Made by a program: the position numbers and the translations under genes. A DNA stretch of 31,943 nt from Clostridiales bacterium (GTDB lineage Bacteria > Bacillota > Clostridia > Christensenellales > Borkfalkiaceae). The stretch is from the NCBI GenBank assembly GCA_003523255.1, contig DPGH01000014.1:105636-137578 (forward strand), given 5' to 3'. Numbering within the stretch: the first letter of the stretch is position 1; every line of letters begins with the position of its first letter. This document shows positions 14,612 to 21,644 of the stretch, piece after piece. The notes beneath the pieces are model-generated. The model was not told where the DNA came from, did no database searches, and worked only from the letters and a program-made list of their open reading frames with translations.

Positions 14612-15928
14612 TTACGCGCCGTAATCGCCCGTATCGCAGAATAAAAACTGCTTAACGGTAAGAGTGTTAATATCTTCTTCTTTATATTCCGTAACGGGTA
14701 TACCGCCTATCGTAAATTTGGTATACTGCCTTAAAACGGTTATTTTTACGGCATCGCCTATTTTAAGCGCGCTCATTTTAGAAGTATAATCTTTATAAGA
14801 ACTTGCGGTAAGCGTTTCGTTAAAGGTACCCGTAAACGCGACTTTGGATATAACGTCGCCTTTTTTAAGCCCCGCGCTTTCAGCCGCGCCGCCCTCGGTA
14901 ACCGAAACGACGTAAACGTATTCTGTACCGTTATCGTCCGTACCCTTGCTTACGGTAAAGCCGAATAATTCTTTTCTGCCTTCTACAAAGCCGTAATTAG
15001 TGGCGGTTGCCGTACCTGCAAGTTGTTTTACTATATTCAGAAAACCGTTATCAATGTCATCTGAAGAGGAGGCGGTAGAAATCGGAATAGCAAAATTTAT
15101 AGCCTCGTACTCTGTATTGCCTGCGTTGGTTATGCCGACCAGTTCGCCGTACATATTGAACAGCGCGCCGCCGGAGTTGCCGGGGTTTGTGTTTGCGGTT
15201 ATACCCATAAGGTTCATGCTGCCGACCTTATCCACGGTAACCGTTGCACTGGTTGAACCTATTATGCCAGGGCAAACCCAGCCGGGCAACGTCCCCGTGG
15301 GGTTACCTATTGCGTAAACGTCTTCGGCTAGTCCTACTTTATACCCCTCCGGCGGAAGAACCGCTTTGGTTATTTTATCTTTGTCGAGAAGTTTACCGGA
15401 CGAGGCGGGTTTAGATAAGTCGATTTTTATCAAAGCCACGTCGGAAGAAAGGTCGCCGCCGACAAGCATTACCGCTTTATCAGCGTTTGCGGAAACTTTA
15501 CCGCCTATAACTCCCGTAAATATATAGTCCGCATTTTCGTAACTGCCGTTTTCGTCGGCAAGATACACGGTTATTTCTCCTTTAGAAGAGATTACGTGAT
15601 GACAAGTTATAACGTAAATAATATTATCGCTGTTAACGCCCTCTATGCTGACGTCGGTAATTACGCCCGCACCCGCGCCGCCGCCTATTTCTATCGCTAC
15701 GACACTTCCCCTGGTTAATCCCACAGCGTCCTCAAGCGAAAGTTTTTCTCTCGTCGCAGAGGTTTCGCTCCTTTTCACGGTAACGCCCTTACGTTCAGCC
15801 AGAATTTGCGCGCCGCTACCGTTAGAATTTATGCCGCCGCCGGACGAAGCGAACGAGCACCCGCTTACGGCAAAAACCATAATAACCGCCATTAAAAACG
15901 CGGATAGGTACTTGAACACTTTTTTCAT
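14612..15928 (-). CDS. HtrA/DegP-like serine protease lipoprotein with PDZ domain
   Basis: 438 residues. Signal peptide with lipobox VSGC (Cys24); anchored outside the membrane for extracytoplasmic protein quality control. The S1C trypsin-like domain shows the full triad: His111 (TCHHVIS), Asp163 (SSDVALIKI), Ser252 (TNPGNSGGALFN). A C-terminal PDZ domain follows at about 330-410 (VSVTEGGAAESAGLKKGDVISKV). HtrA of Bacillota usually has a transmembrane helix; here the anchor appears to be lipid. AAGGAGCC lies about 10 nt before the ATG. It stands alone, ended by the hairpin at 14523-14563. Confidence 0.9.
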   Translation of the reverse strand: MKKVFKYLSAFLMAVIMVFAVSGCSFASSGGGINSNGSGAQILAERKGVTVKRSETSATREKLSLEDAVGLTRGSVVAIEIGGGAGAGVITDVSIEGVNSDNIIYVITCHHVISSKGEITVYLADENGSYENADYIFTGVIGGKVSANADKAVMLVGGDLSSDVALIKIDLSKPASSGKLLDKDKITKAVLPPEGYKVGLAEDVYAIGNPTGTLPGWVCPGIIGSTSATVTVDKVGSMNLMGITANTNPGNSGGALFNMYGELVGITNAGNTEYEAINFAIPISTASSSDDIDNGFLNIVKQLAGTATATNYGFVEGRKELFGFTVSKGTDDNGTEYVYVVSVTEGGAAESAGLKKGDVISKVAFTGTFNETLTASSYKDYTSKMSALKIGDAVKITVLRQYTKFTIGGIPVTEYKEEDINTLTVKQFLFCDTGDYGA

Positions 15929-16105
15929 AATCGTCTTTGGCTCCTTATTTACTTTACGCCGATATTGTAACCGACGTATATTGAAAAAAACTTAAAAAAC
16001 GAGTTTTTTCAAAAAATTTTTATTTTTTATTCGTGTGCGATATATCTCGCACGGAAACCGCCGCTTAAAACGAAATCTTTTTAGCGGCAACATATAACAA
16101 ACGTA

Positions 16106-16130
16106 AGGGGCGCGGCGCGCCCCTCTTTTT
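16106..16130 (+). terminator. Orphan plus-strand terminator
   Basis: Stem AGGGGCGC/GCGCCCCT (16106-16113 with 16117-16124), 3-nt loop, then CTTTTT. No plus-strand gene precedes it: all neighbours are on minus. Confidence 0.55.
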
Positions 16131-16143
16131 GCCGTATACCGGC

Positions 16144-16186
16144 AAAAAAATACCGCCGCTATATGGCAAAGTTATAAAAGCGGCGG
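16144..16186 (-). terminator. Minus-strand terminator-like hairpin
   Basis: 8-bp stem CCGCCGCT/AGCGGCGG (16153-16160 with 16179-16186), 18-nt loop; on minus it is followed by TATTTTTTT (16144-16152). Possibly a second stop after yebC, or the end of a minus small RNA. Confidence 0.55.
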
Positions 16187-16261
16187 CATTTTATCGGTTA
16201 AACCTATATAATATTTTCGGTTGCCATACCGCCGATGAAATAAGTATCGGCAGTAAGCGAT

Positions 16262-16302
16262 AAAAATATACCGCTACGGGCGATTTTTTGCCGCGGCGGT
16301 AT
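16262..16302 (-). terminator. Terminator of the infC-yebC operon
   Basis: 7-bp stem ATACCGC/GCGGTAT (16268-16274 with 16296-16302) starting 5 nt after the yebC stop; ATTTTTA follows on minus. Confidence 0.6.
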
Positions 16303-16307
16303 AAATT

Positions 16308-17045
16308 TTATTCTTCTTCCTCTTCGGGCAGGTCTACGTTATGGTAAACGTCCTGTACGTCGTCAAGGTCGTTAAGCGCGGCGATTAAGCGATTGAATTT
16401 CGCAAGGTCGTCGCCCGCTAACGTGATTTTGTTTTGCGGAAGCATCATTATTTCCGCCTCGAAAAAGTTAAGACCTTTATCCTCGAGATATTTTCTCACC
16501 TGAGAGAAGGCGGAAACGGAAGTATAAACGGTGAACGCGTCGTCCTCGGTAACCACGTCGTCCGCGCCCGCTTCCAAAGCGTATTCCATAATAGCATCCT
16601 CGGAAAGCGCGGGAGTGCGTTCTATAGCGATAACGCCCGCGGTGTTAAAGGTAAACGAAACGCAACCGCTGTTGCCGAGCGAGCCGCCGTGCTTTCTCAT
16701 GACCGTTCTCACAAAGTCTACGGTACGGTTTTTATTGTCGGTAAGCGCTTTTATTATCACCGCGCTGCCCGCGGGGCCGTACCCTTCGTAAGTAAGTTCT
16801 TCGTAAGTCGCGCCCGAAAGTTCGCCCGCCGCTTTCGCTATACACCTTTTAATATTATCGTTAGGCATATTGACGGACTTTGCTTTCGCGATGGCGTCCG
16901 CAAGTTTGCTGTTCGTGTCGGGGTCGGGGTTGTTTTTCGCCGCAACGGCTATTTCTCTTCCGACTTTGGTAAATATTCTGCCTTTAACCGCGTCTGTTTT
17001 TGCTTTTTTTACCGCAATGTTGGCGGCATGGCTGTGTCCTGACAT
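16308..17045 (-). CDS. YebC/PmpR family protein
   Basis: 245 residues, the usual length. The start MSGHSHAANIAVKKAKTDAVKGRIFTK is a variant of the family's MAGHSKWxNIKxRK; MPNDNIKRCIAKAAG and YEGYGPAGSAVIIKALTDNKNRT are diagnostic. Members have been called transcriptional regulators; relatives of mitochondrial TACO1 are now linked to translation, which fits its place behind infC-rpmI-rplT-trmH. The C-terminus ends in a Glu run. AGGAG lies inside the 3' end of trmH; 9 nt separate the two genes. Confidence 0.93.
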   Translation of the reverse strand: MSGHSHAANIAVKKAKTDAVKGRIFTKVGREIAVAAKNNPDPDTNSKLADAIAKAKSVNMPNDNIKRCIAKAAGELSGATYEELTYEGYGPAGSAVIIKALTDNKNRTVDFVRTVMRKHGGSLGNSGCVSFTFNTAGVIAIERTPALSEDAIMEYALEAGADDVVTEDDAFTVYTSVSAFSQVRKYLEDKGLNFFEAEIMMLPQNKITLAGDDLAKFNRLIAALNDLDDVQDVYHNVDLPEEEEE

Positions 17046-17054
17046 ATTTTTCTC

Positions 17055-17789
17055 CTATATAGATGAATTTTTAAGCGCGTACATAAGTATCCCTGCGGAA
17101 ACGGCGGCGTTTAAACTTTCCGTTCCGTTTTGCATGGGTATGCTTACCGCGGTTTTTACGGCATTTTTTACCGCGGGGCTTACGCCGTTGCCCTCGTTGC
17201 CGATAACAAGACAAAATCTGCCGCTCGGCTTAAAGGCAAACGCGTTTTCTCCGCGCATGTCCGCAACGATAAACTCCGCGTTTATAATCGAAAAAGCCTC
17301 TTCTATCGTGCACGTATGCGTTCTGACTTTGTAAATCCCGCTCATGCTCGCCCGTACCGCTTTCGGAGAAAACGGGTCCGCGGCGTTTACGAGATACAAG
17401 TCCTTATACCCCGCCGCGGCGGCGGTCCTTATTATCGCGCCCACGTTTTTCGGGTCGGAAACGCCGTCAAGCAAAATAGAATCGCCTTCCGGCGGCGATA
17501 GCGGATAAACGGGTTTATAAGCCGTCGCGATAACGCCTTGCGGAGTAACTTCGTCCGAAATGCTTTTAAAAACGTTGTCCGTAACGAGGGTAAACGCGCT
17601 TTCCGCTAAGCCGATAAGACTTAAACCTTTTTCGGTACAAACGACGTTTTTTACCGAAACGCCGCATTCTAACGCTTCTTTAACGGTTTTTACGCCTTCG
17701 ATAACGAAAAGTCCGCTTTCGTCCCTGACTTTTTTGTCTTTAAGCGCGCGTATTTCTTTAACGAGCGCGTTCTGCCGTGAAGTTATCAT
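17055..17789 (-). CDS. TrmH/SpoU family RNA 2'-O-methyltransferase
   Basis: 244 residues from the ATG at 17789. SAM-dependent ribose methylation of rRNA or tRNA by a knotted SPOUT enzyme. Motifs: LDGVSDPKNVGAIIRTAAA (motif 1, Asn and Arg), LVIGNEGNGVSPAV (motif 2), IPMQNGTESLNAAVSAGILMY (motif 3). The N-terminus MITSRQNALVKEIRALKDKK is the RNA-binding L30e-like part. The frame can be opened at a GTG (17795), but the family starts MITS, so the ATG is preferred. No strong ribosome site is seen; an 11-bp hairpin ends 11 nt before the ATG. Genes of this kind often follow rplT. Exact target nucleotide unknown. Confidence 0.87.
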   Translation of the reverse strand: MITSRQNALVKEIRALKDKKVRDESGLFVIEGVKTVKEALECGVSVKNVVCTEKGLSLIGLAESAFTLVTDNVFKSISDEVTPQGVIATAYKPVYPLSPPEGDSILLDGVSDPKNVGAIIRTAAAAGYKDLYLVNAADPFSPKAVRASMSGIYKVRTHTCTIEEAFSIINAEFIVADMRGENAFAFKPSGRFCLVIGNEGNGVSPAVKNAVKTAVSIPMQNGTESLNAAVSAGILMYALKNSSI

Positions 17790-17799
17790 TTTCACTTAA

Positions 17800-17829
17800 A
17801 TAAAGCCTACTTTATACGGTAGGCTTTAT
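17800..17829 (-). terminator. Terminator/attenuator hairpin between rplT and trmH
   Basis: Perfect 11-bp stem ATAAAGCCTAC/GTAGGCTTTAT (17800-17810 with 17819-17829), 8-nt loop, followed on minus by only a weak U-rich tail. It lies 4 nt after the rplT stop and reaches the trmH start region, so it may stop most transcripts or mask trmH translation. Confidence 0.65.
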
Positions 17830-17833
17830 CGAT

Positions 17834-18190
17834 TTACTTTTTTAAATTGTTTTTAGCCTGCTCGGCAAGCGCGGTGAAAGCCGCTGCGTCCGATACGGCG
17901 ATTTCTGCGAGAACCTTTCTGTTAAGGTCGATGCCGGCGTTTTTAAGACCGAACATAAACTTGCTGTAAGAAATACCGTTCATACGGCAAGCCGCGTTTA
18001 TTCTGGCAATCCAGAGCGATCTGAAATCGCGTTTTTTCGCTTTTCTTCCGTAGAAAGCGTACATGCCCGATTTCATTACAGCCTGACGGGCTACTCTGTA
18101 TCTTTTGCTTCTGCCGCCGAAGTAACCTTTGGCGAGTTTTAATATTTTTCTGCGTTTTTTAACGCCGTTGACTCCTCTTTTAATACGCAT
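17834..18190 (-). CDS. rplT: 50S ribosomal protein L20
   Basis: 118 residues. Starts MRIKRGVNGVKKRRKILKLAKGYFGGRSKRYRVA, the basic 23S rRNA-binding tail, followed by the conserved RDFRSLWIARINAACRMNG. Needed early in large-subunit assembly; in Bacillota it also represses its own operon by binding the infC leader. GGAGG before the ATG; 15 nt after rpmI. Confidence 0.97.
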   Translation of the reverse strand: MRIKRGVNGVKKRRKILKLAKGYFGGRSKRYRVARQAVMKSGMYAFYGRKAKKRDFRSLWIARINAACRMNGISYSKFMFGLKNAGIDLNRKVLAEIAVSDAAAFTALAEQAKNNLKK

Positions 18191-18205
18191 ACAAGTGCAC
18201 CTCCG

Positions 18206-18403
18206 TTATTTATTGTAGATAAGCGTCTTCATGGTCTTCGCCTGAGTAGCGTCAACGTAAGCGCCGTCGCAGAGATTGTTCTTTCTCTTTCTGTCTTTCT
18301 TGGTTAAAATGTGGTTTTTACCCGAGCACGATCTCTTAATCTTGCCCGTCGCGGTTACTTTAAAACGTTTTTTCGCCGCACTTTTGGTTTTCATTTTAGG
18401 CAT
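18206..18403 (-). CDS. rpmI: 50S ribosomal protein L35
   Basis: 65 residues, typical length. MPKMKTKSAAKKRFKVTATGKIKR is the family start; HILTKKDRKRKNNL in the middle. GGAGGG before the ATG. Middle gene of infC-rpmI-rplT. Confidence 0.97.
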   Translation of the reverse strand: MPKMKTKSAAKKRFKVTATGKIKRSCSGKNHILTKKDRKRKNNLCDGAYVDATQAKTMKTLIYNK

Positions 18404-18442
18404 TGTGTTACCCTCCGTAAGTTAATTATTTATAGTTATCGG

Positions 18443-18955
18443 CTACGCTTTTTTGGGGGCGAGCATCATCCAGATGTTTCTGCCCTCGGTAAGCGGTTGC
18501 TTTTCCATCGCCGCGCAATCTTCTACAAGCGCGTAAAACCTCTTCATCACTTCGATTGCGATTTCCGAATGCGCCATTTGTCTGCCACGCATTCTTATCG
18601 AAACTTTTACCTTATTACCCGCGGTTAAAAACTTTTGCGCCTGCTTTGCCTTAACGTTTAAGTCACCAACGTCTATCGTCATCGAAAGCCAAACCTCTTT
18701 GATTTCGACGACTTTTTGATTCTTTTTGGCTTCTTTAGCGCGTTTCGCCTGCTCGAACACGAATTTGCCGTAGTTCATTATTTTGCAGACGGGCGGATTT
18801 GCCGACGGCGAGATTTTCACCAAATCGAGTTCTTTATCGTACGCTATCGCCTGTGCCTCGCGTGCGGAGACGATACCCAGCTGTTCGCCGTTTTCGCCTA
18901 TAAGCCGAACTTCTCTGTCCCGAATTTCTTCGTTTATCTGATGTTCCCGTTTAAT
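18443..18955 (-). CDS. infC: Translation initiation factor IF-3 (probable AUU start)
   Basis: 170 residues from an ATT at 18955-18953. IF3 binds the 30S subunit, blocks 50S joining and checks the start codon. Reading upstream of the first conventional start codon in frame (TTG, 18823) gives the complete, conserved N-domain: INEEIRDREVRLIGENGEQ, then IVSAREAQAIAYDKELDLVK. No ATG, GTG or TTG occurs in frame further up; GAGAGG (18965-18970) sits 9 nt before the ATT. An AUU start is known for E. coli infC, where it gives autoregulation by IF3's own discrimination against rare starts. The C-domain is intact (IRMRGRQMAH, EGRNIWMMLAPKKA). First gene of the operon. Confidence 0.93.
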   Translation of the reverse strand: MKREHQINEEIRDREVRLIGENGEQLGIVSAREAQAIAYDKELDLVKISPSANPPVCKIMNYGKFVFEQAKRAKEAKKNQKVVEIKEVWLSMTIDVGDLNVKAKQAQKFLTAGNKVKVSIRMRGRQMAHSEIAIEVMKRFYALVEDCAAMEKQPLTEGRNIWMMLAPKKA

Positions 18956-19119
18956 TGTTTTATACCTCTCGATAAAATTTCCCGCTCGGGATGAAAAAAG
19001 GTCGCTTTCAAAAGAAAACGACCGTAATCTACAGAATAAACGCGCAAACCGCGATTTACAAAGTATCGAGCCGAACTTAACGCATCAAGTCGGCGAGAAG
19101 GGTCTCTTCTTCTTCAAGC
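18956..19119 (-). promoter_or_regulatory. infC leader resembling the L20 leader
   Basis: About 163 nt of leader between the promoter and infC. It has an early hairpin (19070-19094, GCCGA-CTTGA/TTAAG-TCGGC with one bulged base) and a late intrinsic terminator (19000-19023). This matches the known Bacillota scheme in which excess L20 binds the leader and favours termination. Identity with the Rfam L20 leader was not tested. Confidence 0.65.
18994..19023 (-). terminator. Attenuator terminator in the infC leader
   Basis: 10-bp stem with one G-U (GGTCGTTTTC/GAAAGCGACC; 19014-19023 with 19000-19009), TTTT loop, then six Us (18994-18999). It lies 24 nt upstream of the infC ribosome site. Confidence 0.85.
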
Positions 19120-19125
19120 CCATAC

Positions 19126-19155
19126 ATAATACCTTATTTATACGCGGTTTGTCAA
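19126..19155 (-). promoter_or_regulatory. Promoter of infC-rpmI-rplT
   Basis: Minus-strand TTGACA (19150-19155), 18-nt spacer, TATTAT (19126-19131); start near 19119. Confidence 0.75.
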
Positions 19156-19174
19156 GCGATTAAACCAAGTTATT

Positions 19175-20521
19175 TTATTTTGTTTCCGTTTTTGCGGAAG
19201 AGGGTTCGCTTTCCGCTATATCGGAGTATTCCGCAAACTTTCTCACCGATTCGAGCGCGCTTATGCACGCTTCTAACGTGTCGTAAGCCTCGCCTATACA
19301 AATAACGGACTTTTGAGAGTTGCGGAGTTTATAATAAAATCTGCCGAATTTGTCTTTATCTATTATAAAGTTGCCGCTTGCGGAATTCTTTTTTACCGAA
19401 GCGACTGCGGCGGTCGCGGTGGACTTTTCTTTCACCTCTTCGGTAGCCATCATCAGTTGCCCGTTGTTGGCGTAAAGTCTTGCCGAATAGCCGAATTCGC
19501 CTTTCTCTATCTTCCACTTGCCGCGCGCGCCCTTCTTCGCCTCCGCGATAGTAGCCTCGGGCGTATAAGCGACGTACTCTTCGCCGTCGGTTACGCCGCC
19601 CGTTACAGGCGAGCCTTTCGCAATGCGTTTAACCGTTTCGGCAGCGGCTACGCAACCGTCTTTATTAGTGTAAATTTCACCCACGCACAAAAGTTTGTTG
19701 GATGCCGATTTAAGTTTATAGTAGTAATTGCCGCCTTTGTCGCGGTAAATTATAAAGTTGCCGCCGTCTACGCCCTTTATTATGGTCGCTATACCCTTTA
19801 TCGCGCCCTCTGCAGTGGAATAGGTTTCGCTGGTAAGCATCACCTCGCCGTTAGAGGCTAAAAGCTCGGATATGTATTCGTCCTCTTTTTTACGAACTAT
19901 GCGCCATTTTCCGTTAAGTTTTTTAGCGGGGGCTTTTTCCGTTTTCGCCGCGGTCTTTGCGGGCGTTTTTGCCGTAGATTTTTTCTCCGCAGTTTTTTTT
20001 GCGGGCTTTTCCGTTTTTACGGCTTCCGCTTTCTGCTCGATCTCTTCGGCGTGGGCGGGTTCTTTATTCTCCTCTGCGGGTTCTGCCGCAACCACCTCTT
20101 TTACAGGTTCTTCGGTTTGCGCCGTTTCGGGTTTTAACTCTTCCGCGTTATCTTTCGCGGGAGAAGCGACGGTTTCCTCTGCAACATTTTCTTCGGTAAC
20201 CGTTTCCGTCTTTTCCGCTTTTTCTTCTTTCGCGGGTTCCTCCGCCGTTACGACGGGTATTGCCGGCTCCTTTGCGGGGAGCGTTACCGCCTGATTTTCA
20301 GCAGGCGCGGCGACCGGCGTTTGTTCTTCCGCTACGGGTTCGTCGTTTACTTGCGAAGTTTCGGTTTTCGGCTGAGATTTCTTTTTACGAGAAACCGCTA
20401 CCGCGATAATAACCAAAACTATAAGCACGACCGCCGCGACGGCAACGTGCCACACTCTTAAATGGTGCGTGCCGAAAATCGGCGTTATAGAAGTATTGAA
20501 AAAATTGAGAATTGTTTCCAT
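19175..20521 (-). CDS. Membrane-anchored protein with four DUF1508 domains
   Basis: 448 residues. One transmembrane helix (about 25-44) followed by RKKK, so by the positive-inside rule the long C-terminal part is cytoplasmic. Residues 51-165 are an acidic, Glu/Ala/Pro-rich low-complexity linker; 166-202 become a histone-H1-like Lys/Ala/Thr segment. Four DUF1508 (YegP-like) units follow at about 204-250, 254-302, 333-378 and 382-430, in two pairs alternating GKWxI and GNFIIxxDKxGxxYYKL types. DUF1508 has no agreed function. AAGGAAG precedes the ATG; the gene follows degV by 56 nt and may share its promoter. Function unknown. Confidence 0.82.
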   Translation of the reverse strand: METILNFFNTSITPIFGTHHLRVWHVAVAAVVLIVLVIIAVAVSRKKKSQPKTETSQVNDEPVAEEQTPVAAPAENQAVTLPAKEPAIPVVTAEEPAKEEKAEKTETVTEENVAEETVASPAKDNAEELKPETAQTEEPVKEVVAAEPAEENKEPAHAEEIEQKAEAVKTEKPAKKTAEKKSTAKTPAKTAAKTEKAPAKKLNGKWRIVRKKEDEYISELLASNGEVMLTSETYSTAEGAIKGIATIIKGVDGGNFIIYRDKGGNYYYKLKSASNKLLCVGEIYTNKDGCVAAAETVKRIAKGSPVTGGVTDGEEYVAYTPEATIAEAKKGARGKWKIEKGEFGYSARLYANNGQLMMATEEVKEKSTATAAVASVKKNSASGNFIIDKDKFGRFYYKLRNSQKSVICIGEAYDTLEACISALESVRKFAEYSDIAESEPSSAKTETK

Positions 20522-20577
20522 ATCAGTTACTTCCTTACGTTTTTACGATTTCAACGGAACGAACCCGTCCCGAAAAG

Positions 20578-21426
20578 TTACTCTTTTACCCCGTCGTTAA
20601 AGTAAAGTATGCCGAGCGTGTTTGCGCCGCAGTGGCTTGCGATGGTACCGCCCGCGCGCGTTTCGATGATTTCGTTAAAGCCCGCTTCGGTAAGAGCGTT
20701 TTTCGCGGCGGTTACCATTTCCGGCGTCGCCGTGGTATAGGTTATAAACACGCGCTTAAGGTCGGGCGTATTGAATTCCGAAAGAACGTCCGCACAATAC
20801 TTTGCCACGACGCTTTCCATATGTCCTCTGTACTTTTTGTCGGAAACCATTTTCCCGTCTTTAAGCACTATGCGCGGACGAATTTTCAAAAGATTTGCGC
20901 CGAGAAGTTGCAAACTCGAGCATCTTCCTCCGCGGTAAAGATAATCGAGCCGTTCGATAACGAAACTTACTTGCAGTTTTTCGGTACGAGCCTGTAACGT
21001 TTCGGCGATTTTGTCGGGAGAAACGCCATTCTCTGCAAGTTCTCTTCCGTACAGTGCGAGAAGCCCTATGCCGGTGGAAAGACTTTTGCTGTCCACGACG
21101 AAAACGTTCTCCACGTTTTTTGCGGCGCGCTCCGCGTTGCCGCAAGAAGAAGTTATTCCGCTCGAAAGGCATATATGCACGACGGCGTCGTAATTCTTTT
21201 TAAGTCCTTCAAAATATTCGGTATATCCGAACTCGTTAATGGCGTTGGTCTTCGGTAAAATTTTATGTTTGTCTACATAAGCGAACATTTCTTCGGTGGT
21301 TTTTTCACCGTCTTTAAAATTCTCGTCGCCTAAAGTTATTTCGTAGGGGATAACGCTTATGTCGTTATTCGCTAAAAGTTCTTTCGATAAATCGTTGGTG
21401 GACTCCACCGATATTGCAATTTTCAT
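20578..21426 (-). CDS. DegV family fatty-acid-binding protein
   Basis: 282 residues from the ATG at 21426 (GGAGAGA 7 nt upstream), preferred over a longer frame beginning at 21444. DegV/FakB proteins hold a fatty acid and, with FakA, present it for phosphorylation and entry into phospholipid synthesis. Features: AISVESTNDLS at the N-terminus, the CLSSGITSS loop, VDSKSLSTGIGLL, and the RLDYLYRGGRCS motif. No fakA is in the window. Own promoter. Confidence 0.92.
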   Translation of the reverse strand: MKIAISVESTNDLSKELLANNDISVIPYEITLGDENFKDGEKTTEEMFAYVDKHKILPKTNAINEFGYTEYFEGLKKNYDAVVHICLSSGITSSCGNAERAAKNVENVFVVDSKSLSTGIGLLALYGRELAENGVSPDKIAETLQARTEKLQVSFVIERLDYLYRGGRCSSLQLLGANLLKIRPRIVLKDGKMVSDKKYRGHMESVVAKYCADVLSEFNTPDLKRVFITYTTATPEMVTAAKNALTEAGFNEIIETRAGGTIASHCGANTLGILYFNDGVKE

Positions 21427-21480
21427 ATAATACTCTCTCCGCATAAGTCCCGCGCCGAAAAACGGCGTTTCGACTTAATT

Positions 21481-21509
21481 ATATTATCATATTTTACATT
21501 CAAATACAA
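21481..21509 (-). promoter_or_regulatory. Promoter of degV
   Basis: Minus-strand TTGTAT (21504-21509), 17-nt spacer, TAATAT (21481-21486). Confidence 0.5.
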
Positions 21510-21579
21510 CCTTTTTAGGCAAAAAGCGACGGATTTTTATTATATATCGCTTACAAAAGCGTAAATTTACGGCAAACGC

Positions 21580-21609
21580 TTGCTTATTTAAACGCCGAAG
21601 TGCTATTAT
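21580..21609 (+). promoter_or_regulatory. Promoter of the AspRS gene
   Basis: TTGCTT (21580-21585), 18-nt spacer, TATTAT (21604-21609), 35 nt before the ATG. Confidence 0.5.
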
Positions 21610-21644
21610 AATAAGCGAAAATTTTAGTTTTACGGAGATTTTAT

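Larger units (their letters stand above)
15929..16307. other. 379-bp hairpin-rich spacer between yebC and htrA-like gene
   Basis: No ORF was supported here. It holds a weak minus -10 for the protease (TACAAT, 15964-15969, poor -35), a perfect A/T inverted repeat TTGAAAAAA/TTTTTTCAA (15981-15989 with about 16002-16010), hairpin GTGCGA/TCGCAC (16035-16040 with 16047-16052), hairpin GCCGCT/AGCGGC (16060-16065 with 16083-16088), and three terminator-like hairpins listed separately. It could hold a plus-strand small RNA of about 100 nt ending at 16130. Confidence 0.5.

Noticed and set aside
18443..18823. 126-residue IF3 starting at TTG 18823
   Set aside because: This would remove the conserved N-domain, which is present in frame upstream; the AUU at 18955 is preferred.
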